Source: Rhizobiaceae bacterium (GTDB taxonomy: Bacteria; Pseudomonadota; Alphaproteobacteria; Rhizobiales; Rhizobiaceae). From it: 64,000 bases of DNA. Position 1 is the stretch's first letter. The number at the start of each line of letters is the position of its first letter. Where the stretch lies: assembly GCA_017643495.1 (NCBI GenBank), contig JAEPNK010000002.1, positions 806,001 to 870,000 on the forward strand. The letters run 5' to 3'. Position numbers and translations under genes: made by a program. This document shows, piece by piece, positions 36,277-45,986 of the stretch. The notes beneath the pieces were generated by a model. The model worked only from the letters and a program-made list of their open reading frames with translations. It had not been told where the DNA came from and searched no databases.

Positions 36277-37041
36277 ATGTCCGTTCAGCCACTGCACAAA
36301 AAAACAGACAACATGCCCTATTATGAGGAACGTGTTGACCTGGCTGCCGCCTTCCGCTGGACGGTACGCCTCAACATGCACGAGGCCGTTGCCAACCATT
36401 TTTCGCTATCGGTAAACGAGGACGGCACAAAATTCCTGATCAACCCGAACCAGCGGCATTTTTCCCTGATCAGGGCCAGTGACCTGTTGTTGCTGGATGC
36501 AAATGATCCCGAAACGCTTGACCGGCCCAATGCGCCGGATGAGACGGCTTGGGGGCTTCATGGAGCCATTCATCGCAATTGTCCCCATGCCCGGTGTGCC
36601 CTTCATGTCCATTCAATACACGCAACTGTCCTTGCAAGCCTTGAGGATTCCACCCTCAAGCCGATTGACCAGAACTCGGCCACCTTCTTCAACCGTCATG
36701 TGGTCGACGGAAATTATGGCGGCCTTGCGCTGGAGGAAGAAGGCGAAAGATGCTCCCAGCTTCTTTCCGATCCGAAGACACAGGTCATGATCATGGGCAA
36801 TCACGGCGTCATGGTAATCGGCAACAGCGTCGCTGAAGCCTTCAATCGCCTGTATTATTTTGAAAGGGCCGCTGAAACCTACATCAAGGCACTTTGGACC
36901 GGCCAACCCCTGCGCATCCTGTCAGACGAGATCGCCGAGAAAACAGCCCGGGAACTTGAAGAGTATGATGACCAGGCCGGCTATCACTTCTCGGACCTGA
37001 AGGAAATTCTGGACCGGGATGAACCGGATTACCGCCTGTGA
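36277..37041 (+). CDS. Class II aldolase/adducin family protein
   Basis: The 254-residue protein has an N-terminal class II aldolase domain: FRWTVRLNMHEAVANHFS, HGAIHRNCPHARCALHVHSIHATVL with the metal-binding histidines, and NHGVMVIGNSVAEAF. Substrates are usually fuculose or related sugars, or decarboxylated sugar acids. A strong AAGGAGG lies six bases before the ATG. The downstream choline-sulfatase gene follows after about 140 bases, but the link between the two is not clear. Confidence 0.85.
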   Translation: MSVQPLHKKTDNMPYYEERVDLAAAFRWTVRLNMHEAVANHFSLSVNEDGTKFLINPNQRHFSLIRASDLLLLDANDPETLDRPNAPDETAWGLHGAIHRNCPHARCALHVHSIHATVLASLEDSTLKPIDQNSATFFNRHVVDGNYGGLALEEEGERCSQLLSDPKTQVMIMGNHGVMVIGNSVAEAFNRLYYFERAAETYIKALWTGQPLRILSDEIAEKTARELEEYDDQAGYHFSDLKEILDRDEPDYRL

Positions 37042-37063
37042 GCAAACAGTTTTGCCTGCATGT

Positions 37064-37079
37064 CATGACCAAGGTCATG
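37064..37079. promoter_or_regulatory. Inverted repeat upstream of betC
   Basis: CATGACC and GGTCATG flank AA in the gap before the choline-sulfatase gene, forming a perfect 7-bp dyad. A second hairpin GCCACC-TTTT-GGTGGC lies at 37133-37148. No T-run follows, so an operator is more likely than a terminator. The regulator is unknown; betI is not in the window. Confidence 0.4.
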
Positions 37080-37182
37080 GCCTGGGAACCACCCCCGGCT
37101 TCGTGAAAACCTGATTCAACACTGGTTTTCATGCCACCTTTTGGTGGCCAGGCGCCTGCATGGCGCAGTTCTGGAGCATGCA

Positions 37183-38700
37183 ATGACAAAACAACCCAAC
37201 ATACTGATACTGATGGTCGACCAGTTGAACGGGACATTCTTTCCCGATGGTCCGGCAGATTTCCTGCACACCCCCAACCTCCGCAAGCTGGCATCCCGCT
37301 CCGCGCGGTTTGCACGCAACTACACGGCAAGCCCGCTTTGTGCGCCGGGCCGGGCTTCCTTCATGTCCGGCCAGTTGCCGTCCCGGACAGGCGTTTACGA
37401 CAATGCCGCAGAGTTTGCCTCAAGCATTCCCACCTATGCGCACCATCTCCGGTCAGCCGGATATTACACATGCCTTTCGGGCAAGATGCACTTTGTCGGT
37501 GCTGACCAGTTGCACGGTTTTGAGGAGCGCATGACAACCGATGTCTATCCACCCGATTTCGGATGGACACCGGACTATCGCAAACCCGGGGAAAGGATCG
37601 ACTGGTGGTATCACAATCTCGGATCCGTAACCGGCGCAGGTGTGGCGGAAATAACCAACCAGCTCGAATATGATGATGAAGTGGCATACCACGCAGTTCA
37701 CAAGCTGCGCACACTTTCACGCCGGCTGGATGATCGCCCCTGGTGTCTGACCGTCAGTTTTACTCATCCGCATGACCCTTATGTAGCGCGCAGGAAATAC
37801 TGGGACCTGTACGAGGAATGCGCGGAGCTTGAACCGCAAGTCGGCGCGATACCGTTTGAGGAGCAGGACGATCATTCAAGGCGGCTCTTCCTTGCCAATG
37901 ACTATGAAAATTTCGACATCACACCGGAAGACATACGCCGCTCGCGCCGGGCATATTTTGCCAACATTTCCTATCTTGATGACAAGATCGGCGAGATCAT
38001 GGAAGCGCTGGAAGACGGCCGCATGGCTGATGACACGATCATTGTCTTTTGCTCCGATCATGGTGACATGCTGGGAGAGAAAGGCCTGTGGTTCAAGATG
38101 TCCTTTTTCGAGGAGGCCTCGCGAACCCCGCTCATGATCAGCGCACCGCAAATGCAGGCAGGGCTGGTCAAGGAACCTGTCTCCAATCTCGACATCAATC
38201 CGACACTTTGTGCGCTTGCCGGGATCGACATTTCCACCATCATGCCGTGGACTGATGGTGAAGACATAACGCCGGTTGGCAATGGTGCCAGCCGGTCCGC
38301 ACCGGTGCCGATCGAATATGCCGCTGAAGGTTCGTATGCTCCATTGGTTTGCCTTGTGGATGGTGACTACAAATTCACCACATGCAAACTGGACCAGCCG
38401 CAATTGTTCAATCTTTCAGATGACCCGCATGAACTGGAAAATCTTGCATCCGTTCCGGAATATGCAAGCATTTTCAACAAGTTGTCGGAACAAGCGGAAT
38501 CAAGATGGAACCTTGAAAAGTTTGATGCGGATGTTCGTGCAAGCCAGGCAGCACGGTGGGTCGTCTATGATGCATTGCGTAATGGCAACTACTATCCGTG
38601 GGATTTCCAGCCATTGCAAAAAGCATCGGAACGCTACATGCGCAATCACATGGACCTGAACATTCTTGAAGAACAGAACCGCTTTCCAAGAGGCGAATGA
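37183..38700 (+). CDS. betC: Choline-sulfatase
   Basis: The 505-residue protein has the sulfatase signature with the formylglycine cysteine Cys53 in LCAPGRASF and NILILMVDQLNGT near the N-terminus carrying the metal aspartate. GVYDNAAEFASSIPTYAHHLRSAGYYTCLSGKMHFVG, and WWYHNLGSVTGAGVAEI, match choline-sulfatase in particular. It releases choline and sulfate from choline-O-sulfate, feeding glycine betaine osmoprotectant synthesis. The start is supported by GGAG eight bases upstream. No betA or betB is nearby. Confidence 0.93.
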   Translation: MTKQPNILILMVDQLNGTFFPDGPADFLHTPNLRKLASRSARFARNYTASPLCAPGRASFMSGQLPSRTGVYDNAAEFASSIPTYAHHLRSAGYYTCLSGKMHFVGADQLHGFEERMTTDVYPPDFGWTPDYRKPGERIDWWYHNLGSVTGAGVAEITNQLEYDDEVAYHAVHKLRTLSRRLDDRPWCLTVSFTHPHDPYVARRKYWDLYEECAELEPQVGAIPFEEQDDHSRRLFLANDYENFDITPEDIRRSRRAYFANISYLDDKIGEIMEALEDGRMADDTIIVFCSDHGDMLGEKGLWFKMSFFEEASRTPLMISAPQMQAGLVKEPVSNLDINPTLCALAGIDISTIMPWTDGEDITPVGNGASRSAPVPIEYAAEGSYAPLVCLVDGDYKFTTCKLDQPQLFNLSDDPHELENLASVPEYASIFNKLSEQAESRWNLEKFDADVRASQAARWVVYDALRNGNYYPWDFQPLQKASERYMRNHMDLNILEEQNRFPRGE

Positions 38701-38738
38701 CACCGTTCCGGTAAAGCCGTTGATCTGTCATCGGACTG

Positions 38739-38770
38739 GAGCCTGCAAATTTTTTGCAGGCTCTTTTTTT
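38739..38770 (+). terminator. Intrinsic terminator after betC
   Basis: GAGCCTGC pairs with GCAGGCTC around an AAATTTTTT loop, followed by seven Ts. It is a strong rho-independent terminator for betC. Confidence 0.9.
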
Positions 38771-38876
38771 GCACCAGACCCCTTGCTGTTTTCTCCGGAC
38801 AAGTTTTCAGCTTGCTTTCTTTTGACGCAAAAGCATGGCTTAGTGGCATCATTTATTGCCCTCAACGGTTCTGTTC

Positions 38877-41693
38877 ATGATCTGGTTCATTCTGCTTTTT
38901 ATTGCTGTTGTCATTCCGCTCGTCACCTTTGTCATGGCAATCATTGCCTTGCGCCGGATCAGCCGGTTGCAAACCCGTCTGGACGAGGCGTTCGGGAAGA
39001 CAGAGACAAGCACCGGGCCGGTATGGCCTGACCCGGTTCCCCTGCGTGGCGACGCCGAGACTGCGGATACGCCTGATACTGATGAAGAGCTCCCGCGAGA
39101 AACAAACAAGGCTGACGGGGAAGCTGAGGAAACAGAGCCAACAGAGGAAACAGCGCAAGCAGCCCGGACCGGGGCGGATGCTGACGACAAGGTTTCCAGT
39201 GAGCAGATACCTCCGGAAGAAACCGCTACCGGCCAAACGAAACAGGAGGATTTTGAAAGCCGTCTCGGCGGGCGCTGGACAACTCTTCTCGGTGGCATTG
39301 CGCTTGCACTCGGCATGGTATTTCTCGTCCGCCATTCCATCGAGGCCGGATGGTTTGGTCCCGGTGCCCGTATCCTGATGGGTGTCTTCTTTTCGGCAGC
39401 GCTGTTCGCTGCCGGCGAATTGCTCCGTTCATCTGATCGCAGGAACAATCTTCCGGTTTACCTGAACAGTGACGTACCGAGCATTTTGACCGCAGCAGGC
39501 GCACTGGGAGCCTTTGCCACCATCTATGCGGCCCATGCGCTTTACGGCTTCATCGGTCCGGCCATTGCCTTTACCGGACTGGCAATTGTCGGTCTTGCAG
39601 CTCTCTTCCTGTCAGCAGTCCACGGGCCTGCCCTGGCCGCCCTTGGCACACTGGGTGCCTATGTGGCACCGCTGCTTGTTTCAAGCACCGAGCCTTCACC
39701 GGTGCCACTTGCCATGCACATCGTGGTAGTGACTGCGAGTGCAATGGGCCTTGCACGACTGCGCGGCTGGACGTGGCTTGCGCTATGCGCAGCCATCGCT
39801 TCTTCCCTCTGGGCAATGCTGTTTGTCAGTCTGGATACGCCTGTGACCGGCATTGCCGGCATGGTCATGCTGCTGGCACTGGCGATTGTTTTCCTTGTCA
39901 CTTATGGCGCTGAAACTCCTGAAACCATCGAGACAGAGACTGTCGACGACGAGGACGAGACAACAGACGAAAACGGGACTGTCAGTGCTGCGATACCGGT
40001 CGGAGTACCCGTTTACGCAATACTCCTGTCATTCGGCTTGCTGACCCTTGCATTTGCCGTTCATCTGGCTCTGAATAAAGCCCTGCCGGAAACGCCCACA
40101 GCACTGCTTTTGTCCCTGGCAATCATTGGCGGGGCAATTTACTGGACCAACCTGACGCCTGCGCTCATTTCGGCAACGTCCATTACGGTTCTTGCCGTGA
40201 TTGCCAGCGACCTTGACCCGAAAATCGTCGACGGCCTCACCACCGGTTGGGACATACGAAACTATCTGGTCCCGCCGGATACGGGTGCATTTATACGCAA
40301 TGCAATCCTGTTGGCAGTGCCTCCATCACTGTTGGCAACCTGGGGTAGCTGGCAACAAGCGCAAATCCGTGCCGGAATTGCTGGCCGGTTTGCAAGCGCT
40401 GCGACCACGATTGCCCTGTTGTCACTCCTGCTCACCTATCTGGTCATCGCACCGTTTGAATCCAGTCTGGTGTTCGGCTTTGCAGGTCTTGTCATTGCCG
40501 GCATCATGATTTTTGCAACCGACCTTTTCATCCGCCGCGATCCCGGCAATCCCCTGGCCTCTGCCCCTGCTGCCTTTGCCGTTGGCGCTGTTGCATCCGT
40601 ATCCTTTTCAATCGCGGTTTTGCTCGACAAGGCATGGATGCCCCTCGCCTTCTGCCTTGCTTCACTGGGCATAGTCGGCATCTACCGCTACCGCCCGCTC
40701 ACCATCCTCCCCTGGCTGGCACTGCTGTCAGCAATACTGGGAGGCATCGCACTGTGGTTCAGCATGCCGTTTGCCCTGCCGCAGGTCTCCGGAACCTACC
40801 TTTTCAACGAGCTGCTTACCCTTCTTGGGCTGCCAGCCGCTACGCTCTTGTTTGCCGGTGAAATGCTGCGCCGCAATACCGGCGGGATTGTTCCGCCCGC
40901 GCTGACAGCCATCGGCCTTGCCATTTCCGGCCTGTTTGTTGCCTTCGAGATCGTGCATCTCGTCAATGCCGGAGACCTCGCCTCTGCCAGGCAATCGCTT
41001 GCAGAGACCGCAGCCCATGCCCTTGCAGCCCTGGCGTTTGCATGGGGTCTTCAGCGCATTGCCATGCGCACGGGAACCGATATTTACGAGAAGGCATCCT
41101 ATGTTGCCGCAGCCATCAGCGTTGCCGTCATCCTGTTCGGACTGATGTTCCTCTACAATCCGTATCTGACAGGTGTCCCGGTCGGTAACGGCCTGGTCTT
41201 CAACATGCTTCTGCCTGCCTATTTGATGACCGGCCTGGCAGCCGGTTGGGTTGCCCTGTTTTCAAGAGGCATAAAGCCACGCTGGTACTCGCTGATGTAT
41301 GCCGCCCTTGGCGGGCTTTTGCTGTTCAGCTACGCATCACTCATGCTCCGAAAGGCATTTCAGGGCGCCAATCTCGGATGGTTGCGAAACACCACCGATC
41401 TGGAATTCTGGCTCTATTCGCCGCTCTGGCTGGTACTCGGCGCACTGACGCTGATGCTGGGGCTGAAATTGCGCTCCCTTCCCGTGCGGGCAGCATCGGG
41501 GGTACTCATCGCGCTGACCATATTCAAGGTCTTCCTGATGGACATGTCCGAGTTGACCGGCGTGCTACGTGCCTTCTCCTTTATCGGTTTGGGCATCAGC
41601 CTGATGGTGATCGGGCGTTTCTACCAACGCATCCTGCTGCGCAACCGTGGCAGCGAAGCCCGGCCCGGACAGGAGGAAGCCCCCGAAACCTGA
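38877..41693 (+). CDS. DUF2339 multi-pass membrane protein
   Basis: The roughly 938-residue protein has an N-terminal helix (FILLFIAVVIPLVTFVMAIIAL), an acidic Glu/Thr-rich linker (about residues 40-125), then many hydrophobic helices, including GILAGRWTTLLGGIALALGMVFLV-like and YLNSDVPSILTAAGALGAFATIYAAHAL segments, matching DUF2339. No function is known. The start is uncertain: ATG at 38877 gives a protein without a clear ribosome site; a TTG at 38856 would add seven residues. Confidence 0.8.
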   Translation: MIWFILLFIAVVIPLVTFVMAIIALRRISRLQTRLDEAFGKTETSTGPVWPDPVPLRGDAETADTPDTDEELPRETNKADGEAEETEPTEETAQAARTGADADDKVSSEQIPPEETATGQTKQEDFESRLGGRWTTLLGGIALALGMVFLVRHSIEAGWFGPGARILMGVFFSAALFAAGELLRSSDRRNNLPVYLNSDVPSILTAAGALGAFATIYAAHALYGFIGPAIAFTGLAIVGLAALFLSAVHGPALAALGTLGAYVAPLLVSSTEPSPVPLAMHIVVVTASAMGLARLRGWTWLALCAAIASSLWAMLFVSLDTPVTGIAGMVMLLALAIVFLVTYGAETPETIETETVDDEDETTDENGTVSAAIPVGVPVYAILLSFGLLTLAFAVHLALNKALPETPTALLLSLAIIGGAIYWTNLTPALISATSITVLAVIASDLDPKIVDGLTTGWDIRNYLVPPDTGAFIRNAILLAVPPSLLATWGSWQQAQIRAGIAGRFASAATTIALLSLLLTYLVIAPFESSLVFGFAGLVIAGIMIFATDLFIRRDPGNPLASAPAAFAVGAVASVSFSIAVLLDKAWMPLAFCLASLGIVGIYRYRPLTILPWLALLSAILGGIALWFSMPFALPQVSGTYLFNELLTLLGLPAATLLFAGEMLRRNTGGIVPPALTAIGLAISGLFVAFEIVHLVNAGDLASARQSLAETAAHALAALAFAWGLQRIAMRTGTDIYEKASYVAAAISVAVILFGLMFLYNPYLTGVPVGNGLVFNMLLPAYLMTGLAAGWVALFSRGIKPRWYSLMYAALGGLLLFSYASLMLRKAFQGANLGWLRNTTDLEFWLYSPLWLVLGALTLMLGLKLRSLPVRAASGVLIALTIFKVFLMDMSELTGVLRAFSFIGLGISLMVIGRFYQRILLRNRGSEARPGQEEAPET

Positions 41694-41773
41694 AAATGAA
41701 CTGGCGGGGTGGAACACACGGCATAACAACCCATTTATGGAGAACGCAAAAAGAACCACATCAGGATTTTTTC

Positions 41774-42865
41774 ATGAGTGATACTACAGCCCTTTTCGAA
41801 ACCGCCCACATGGGAGCCCTTGAATTGAAAAACCGGGTTTTCATGGCGCCACTGACCCGCAACCGGGCACATGCAGACGGGACGCCGAAGGAAATGGCCG
41901 CAGAATACTATGCCCAACGCGCCTCGGCCGGCCTCATCATTACAGAAGCCACACAGATTTCAGAAATGGGCAAGGGCTATCTCGACACGCCCGGCATCCA
42001 CTCGGAAAAACAGGTCGAAGCCTGGAAGAAAATCACCGATGCAGTGCACGACAAGGACGGCAGGATTTTCTGCCAGTTGTGGCATGTCGGCCGTATCAGC
42101 CACACTTCCCTGCTGCCGGATGGCCGTTCACCTGTTTCCTCCAGTGCGAAGAAAGCCAACGCCCAGACCTTCACAAAAAACGGCTTCGAGGACTGCTCCC
42201 AGCCTGAAGCACTGGACAAGAACGGCATTCGCCAAACCATTGAAGATTATGCACATGCTGCCCGCATGGCCAAAAAGGCCGGGTTTGACGGTGTCGAACT
42301 GCATGGGGCAAACGGCTATCTTGTCGACCAGTTCCTGCAGGATGGCGTCAACGACCGTGAAGACGAATATGGCGGATCAGTGGACAACCGCACGCGGTTC
42401 CTTCGCGAGGCGCTCAATGCTGTTCTCGATACCTGGGGCGCAGACCGGGTCGGCCTTCGCCTGTCACCGCTTGGCCAGGCAAACGATGTTTCCGAAAGCG
42501 TCCCGGAAAGCCTTTTCGGCGAGGCATATGATCACGTCGTGAAGAAAGACCTGGCTTACCTGCATGTCGTCGAGACTTTTCCGGGCAACCAGCCTACTGA
42601 TCTCGAAACAACCATGCTCAAGGAATTGCGGATGAAATATTCCGGCTTTTTCATTGCCAATGGCGGTTACGATGCAGCGTCCGGTGCTGAAGCGGTTTCA
42701 TCAGGCCATGCTGCTGCAATTGCCTATGGCCGTCCCTTCCTGGCAAACCCCGACCTGCCCCGCCGGTACGAATTGGGTGCGGAACTCAACGAGCCAAACC
42801 CGGACACGTTCTACGGGGGTGACGAAAAGGGTTATACGGACTATCCGTTCCTTGATGGCAAATAA
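41774..42865 (+). CDS. Old Yellow Enzyme family alkene reductase (NemA-like)
   Basis: The 363-residue protein has a TIM-barrel OYE layout: RVFMAPLTRNRAHADGTP, IFCQLWHVGRISHTSLLPDGRSPVSSSA, and the family signature HGANGYLVDQFLQDGVNDREDEYGGSVDNRTRF. It should reduce activated alkenes and electrophiles with NAD(P)H and FMN. The ATG at 41774 is supported by AGGA upstream. It follows DUF2339 by 80 bases. Confidence 0.9.
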   Translation: MSDTTALFETAHMGALELKNRVFMAPLTRNRAHADGTPKEMAAEYYAQRASAGLIITEATQISEMGKGYLDTPGIHSEKQVEAWKKITDAVHDKDGRIFCQLWHVGRISHTSLLPDGRSPVSSSAKKANAQTFTKNGFEDCSQPEALDKNGIRQTIEDYAHAARMAKKAGFDGVELHGANGYLVDQFLQDGVNDREDEYGGSVDNRTRFLREALNAVLDTWGADRVGLRLSPLGQANDVSESVPESLFGEAYDHVVKKDLAYLHVVETFPGNQPTDLETTMLKELRMKYSGFFIANGGYDAASGAEAVSSGHAAAIAYGRPFLANPDLPRRYELGAELNEPNPDTFYGGDEKGYTDYPFLDGK

Positions 42866-42879
42866 GCCCAACCGTACAC

Positions 42880-42905
42880 GAACCGCAGTTTCCTGGCTGC
42901 GGTTC
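42880..42905. terminator. Hairpin between convergent genes
   Basis: GAACCGCAG pairs perfectly with CTGCGGTTC (9 bp) around an 8-base loop, ending right at the stop codon of the following minus-strand gene. There is no T-run, so it may terminate weakly or act as an RNA-protecting hairpin. Confidence 0.5.
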
Positions 42906-43421
42906 TCACTTGATATTAACCCGGTGAGACAGGTCCACGCCGTTTGAAACGGTGAGTTGCTCAAATCCTGCAAGTGACAGCAGATCAAAGAAATTCAGGT
43001 TTTCGACATGCCCGAGCTTCGAAAACAATGGTGAAGTCCGCGCATCCGCCGTCATTGAGGCAAGCAGTCCGCGTATCTGGAACAGTGTCGCATACTGGTT
43101 CTTTCCCGTGGAAACGATGATCAGCTTTTCCGCCTGACCGCCCTTTGCGTACATGTGATAGGTGGGTGCATAGGAACGCTTCTTCTGGAGAATGTCGAGT
43201 TGGGTCACAAAGCCGATCCGCGAGCGCCGGTTAACGCCTGTTATTGCCTGTAGCGGAGCCTGATAGGTTTCCTCGCTTTGCACAGCCGGATAGTAATAAC
43301 CGGCATGTCTGTCTTCTGCATAAACGGCGTTTGCCGCAAGCAACAACAAACCGGCTGAAAAAACGAGTGCGCTTGAAAATATCATCAACTGATATCGAAG
43401 CCGCGAAAACAGGCTGGTCAT
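42906..43421 (-). CDS. Secreted protein of unknown function
   Basis: The 171-residue protein has a signal peptide (LVFSAGLLLLAANAVYA) followed by EDRHAGYYYPAVQSEETY, a conserved-looking segment AEKLIIVSTGKNQYATLFQIRGLLASMTA, and FFDLLSLAGFEQLTVSNGVDLSHRV. I recognise no catalytic motif. It probably acts in the periplasm. It is convergent with the OYE gene and divergent from DUF3422. Confidence 0.7.
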   Translation of the reverse strand: MTSLFSRLRYQLMIFSSALVFSAGLLLLAANAVYAEDRHAGYYYPAVQSEETYQAPLQAITGVNRRSRIGFVTQLDILQKKRSYAPTYHMYAKGGQAEKLIIVSTGKNQYATLFQIRGLLASMTADARTSPLFSKLGHVENLNFFDLLSLAGFEQLTVSNGVDLSHRVNIK

Positions 43422-43700
43422 CTATGGTCTCCTTCCACCACAGACTGTATGGCCCGGCGGAAGAAAAATCCAAACAATTCAACATCACGGCAATGTGGAC
43501 AGTGATTGGTTACCGCAGGAGGCCGGGACATGGTGAACTTGGCGGATTTGCTGCCATGCTGCACTATACAGACCGTGCCCTGATCGAATACCAAATCTGC
43601 GACGCCTTGAAGCCTGTTCAAAAGCCTGCATTTCTGGAAGTCTGGGGCCGTGATGACCATTCCTTCATGCAGGGAAACCTGCAAAAGCCGGGGAGTATCA

Positions 43701-44972
43701 ATGGCAACGCCCGACAAACCTGACAACGCCTGGAATTTTCATGGGGACCATTCCGACCTTGTGGCAGAAACCCATGCACGCCCCTCCCAGCCTGTCAGCG
43801 GACCTGCCGAAATATTTCATCTGGCGATCAGGTGCAATGAACAAACCATCGAACAGTTCTTCTCACAACTTGATGCCGGTTCGGTTCGCAGTGGTCCGCG
43901 TCACTGGAGTGGCACGTTAGGCCCTGTGAAGGTCAAGCTGGAACAGCATACGGAATTCACGTCCCTGACGCTTTTCCACGAACTTGAAAAGCAGGCAGAA
44001 CCTGAAACGGTGCCCGGTCTGCTGAAAGAACGTTTTCCCATGGAAGCGGTTGAAATTCTTGTTTTGATCAGGCTGACCATTGCAAGTTCCGCGCCTGCAA
44101 TGCTGAAAAGCCTTGCCGGCGGACATCGCATCTACGGTGGCAAAATTCGAAACCGGATAGACATGCGGTCCAGCTTCGTTCCCGATGAAACCGGAATGAT
44201 CCATTTTGCGGTATACGGCAAGGACCAGACTCCCGAGGAACTGGGCAGGCGAATTCAGCGGTTGCTGGAGATGGAGACCTACCGGACCATGAGTTTGCTC
44301 GGCCTGCCGGTTGCACGCCGTGTGGGCGCGCAAATATCCGCTTGTGAAACACGGCTTTCGGAATTGACACGCCAGCTTCGGCAAGGTGCCGGAGGCAGCC
44401 AGACAGAAGATGAAGCCCTGTTCCGGGAACTGACCGGCCTTTCCGAGCAAAACAATATCCTCTTGACGGAGACGCGCTACCGGTTTGCTGCAAGCCGTGC
44501 CTATTTTACGCTGTTCCGCCAGCGTATCGAGTCACTGGAGGAAGAAAAGGTCGGGGATGTCCAGACCATGAGCGGCTTTCTGCGGTCAAGGATAGAACCT
44601 GCCATGGCGACTATCGAGAGTACTTCAAAGCGCCAGGAAACGCTCAATGATGATCTTTCACGTGCCATTGCCCTTCTGCGTACCCGCATTGAACTGAACC
44701 TGAACAAGGGCAACCAGAATCTGCTCAAGTCGATGGACCGGCGGCATGACCAGCAATTGAAGATTTCACAGACCGTGGAAGGCCTTTCGATCATCGCCAT
44801 TACCTACTACGCCGTAGGTCTTGCATCCTATTTTCTGAAGGCACTCGCGGCACAGGACTGGGTGCCCTTTTCAGAAAAGCTGCTCACGGCTGCCAGTGTA
44901 CCTGTCATTTTCCTGATGGTTTTTGTGGGTTTGCGCAAGCTCAGAAAGGCATGGGAAGAACGCACACCATAA
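43701..44972 (+). CDS. DUF3422 family membrane-anchored protein
   Basis: The 423-residue protein has NAWNFHGDHSDLVAETHARP at the N-terminus, LEMETYRTMSLLGLPVAR in the middle, a predicted coiled coil, and two C-terminal hydrophobic helices (AITYYAVGLASYFLKAL, LTAASVPVIFLMVFVGL). This is the DUF3422 layout. No function is known. A GGGGAG sequence precedes the ATG at 43701. Confidence 0.85.
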   Translation: MATPDKPDNAWNFHGDHSDLVAETHARPSQPVSGPAEIFHLAIRCNEQTIEQFFSQLDAGSVRSGPRHWSGTLGPVKVKLEQHTEFTSLTLFHELEKQAEPETVPGLLKERFPMEAVEILVLIRLTIASSAPAMLKSLAGGHRIYGGKIRNRIDMRSSFVPDETGMIHFAVYGKDQTPEELGRRIQRLLEMETYRTMSLLGLPVARRVGAQISACETRLSELTRQLRQGAGGSQTEDEALFRELTGLSEQNNILLTETRYRFAASRAYFTLFRQRIESLEEEKVGDVQTMSGFLRSRIEPAMATIESTSKRQETLNDDLSRAIALLRTRIELNLNKGNQNLLKSMDRRHDQQLKISQTVEGLSIIAITYYAVGLASYFLKALAAQDWVPFSEKLLTAASVPVIFLMVFVGLRKLRKAWEERTP

Positions 44973-45101
44973 TCATGCAATAGATAACATCACGAAATGA
45001 TGACCTGATGGTCCGGCGATTGTGAACGCGTGTTATTTGTGCGGGCATGCAGGTTGAAGCATATTCATTGCATCCAACAGATCCACACAGGAGATCATCC
45101 G

Positions 45102-45488
45102 ATGCACCCCTCGCTCAATCGCCGTACTTTCCTTGTCACCTCAGCTGCATTGGCATTTTCTGCCTCCACTGCGTTTCCCGCATTTGCCGCCGGACGCAAG
45201 GGAACGTTCAAGGGAGACAACAATCACACCGTGACCGGTGGCGTAACAGTTCGTGACGGGAAGATCTTGCTGGAGAAGAATTTCGTTTTTGACGGTGCCC
45301 CGGACCCGCGTATTGCGCTTGGAAAAGCCGGAAAATACGTAAAAAACACTGATTTCGCAGTTCTGGAAAAAGACAAGGGTGCGCAAACCTACAAGGTTCC
45401 GGCAAGCATCAACGTGGATGATTACGATACCGTTATTGTCTGGTGTCGCAAGTTCTCGGTCCAACTGGCACATGCGAAAATCAGATAA
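45102..45488 (+). CDS. Exported DM13-domain protein
   Basis: The 128-residue protein has a Tat-like signal (NRRTFLVTSAALAFSASTAFPAFAA) and a DM13 domain: KGTFKGDNNHTVTGGVTVRDG, DFDGAPDPRIALG-like residues, and IVWCRKFSVQLAHAKI at the end with the conserved Trp-Cys. DM13 domains are proposed redox or heme-linked modules at the cell surface. An AGGAG site lies eight bases ahead of the ATG. A terminator follows. Confidence 0.85.
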   Translation: MHPSLNRRTFLVTSAALAFSASTAFPAFAAGRKGTFKGDNNHTVTGGVTVRDGKILLEKNFVFDGAPDPRIALGKAGKYVKNTDFAVLEKDKGAQTYKVPASINVDDYDTVIVWCRKFSVQLAHAKIR

Positions 45489-45521
45489 TCGTTAAGCAGT
45501 TCCTCCCACTGCTTATGAATA

Positions 45522-45555
45522 AACCCGCAACAATTCCTCCTGTTGCGGGTTTTGT
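45522..45555. terminator. Intrinsic terminator after the DM13 gene
   Basis: ACCCGCAACA pairs with TGTTGCGGGT (10 bp) around ATTCCTCC, followed by TTTTG. It lies between convergent genes and may also serve the minus strand. Confidence 0.85.
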
Positions 45556-45593
45556 TGTCTTTCCGGCCCTTTCAGAACCGGTACAATTGGGTG

Positions 45594-45866
45594 TCACTTG
45601 TACCCTTTGGAATTCCACTGTTTCACGAGCACATTGTAGTTGGCTCGTCCACCTTCTCCCACGCGCTCGCTTTTTCCGCGTTTGCCACTGGCAGATGTTT
45701 CTCTCACATAACAACCGCTGCCCTTGCACTTGATATGCACCTTGGCACCGTTTGAATGTTTGAAAGTACCACTGCCTGCATGGGCTGTTCCCACAATTGC
45801 CATTACAGCAAATGCGCCCGCAAGCGAGACTTTGCAAAGCTGCCTCATCACAATCCACTTCTTCAT
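45594..45866 (-). CDS. Small secreted protein of unknown function
   Basis: The 90-residue protein has a signal peptide (VSLAGAFAVMAIVGTAHA) and a mature part of about 60 residues that is glycine- and lysine-rich with two cysteines (HIKCKGSGCYVRE). The start may be the ATG at 45866 or an internal ATG six codons later. No family recognised; the paired cysteines suggest a disulfide in the periplasm. Confidence 0.6.
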   Translation of the reverse strand: MKKWIVMRQLCKVSLAGAFAVMAIVGTAHAGSGTFKHSNGAKVHIKCKGSGCYVRETSASGKRGKSERVGEGGRANYNVLVKQWNSKGYK

Positions 45867-45986
45867 TGTTGTAACAAGAAAATGCTAATCAGGCAGGCGG
45901 TTACAAGTCAATCTGCTTTTACTTATGTACTGCAGTATTCACAGACATCCGACAAGAACACCTTGAAATACATGGACAATCAACAC

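Noticed and set aside
37133-37148. Hairpin GCCACC-TTTT-GGTGGC ahead of betC as a terminator
   Set aside because: No T-run follows and it lies within 35 bases of the betC start, so terminator function is unlikely; kept only as part of a possible regulatory region.
43244-43723. A 159-codon plus-strand ORF between the secreted protein and DUF3422
   Set aside because: It runs across the secreted protein's signal region on the opposite strand and has no domain or credible start; the 279-base gap itself holds nothing I recognise.
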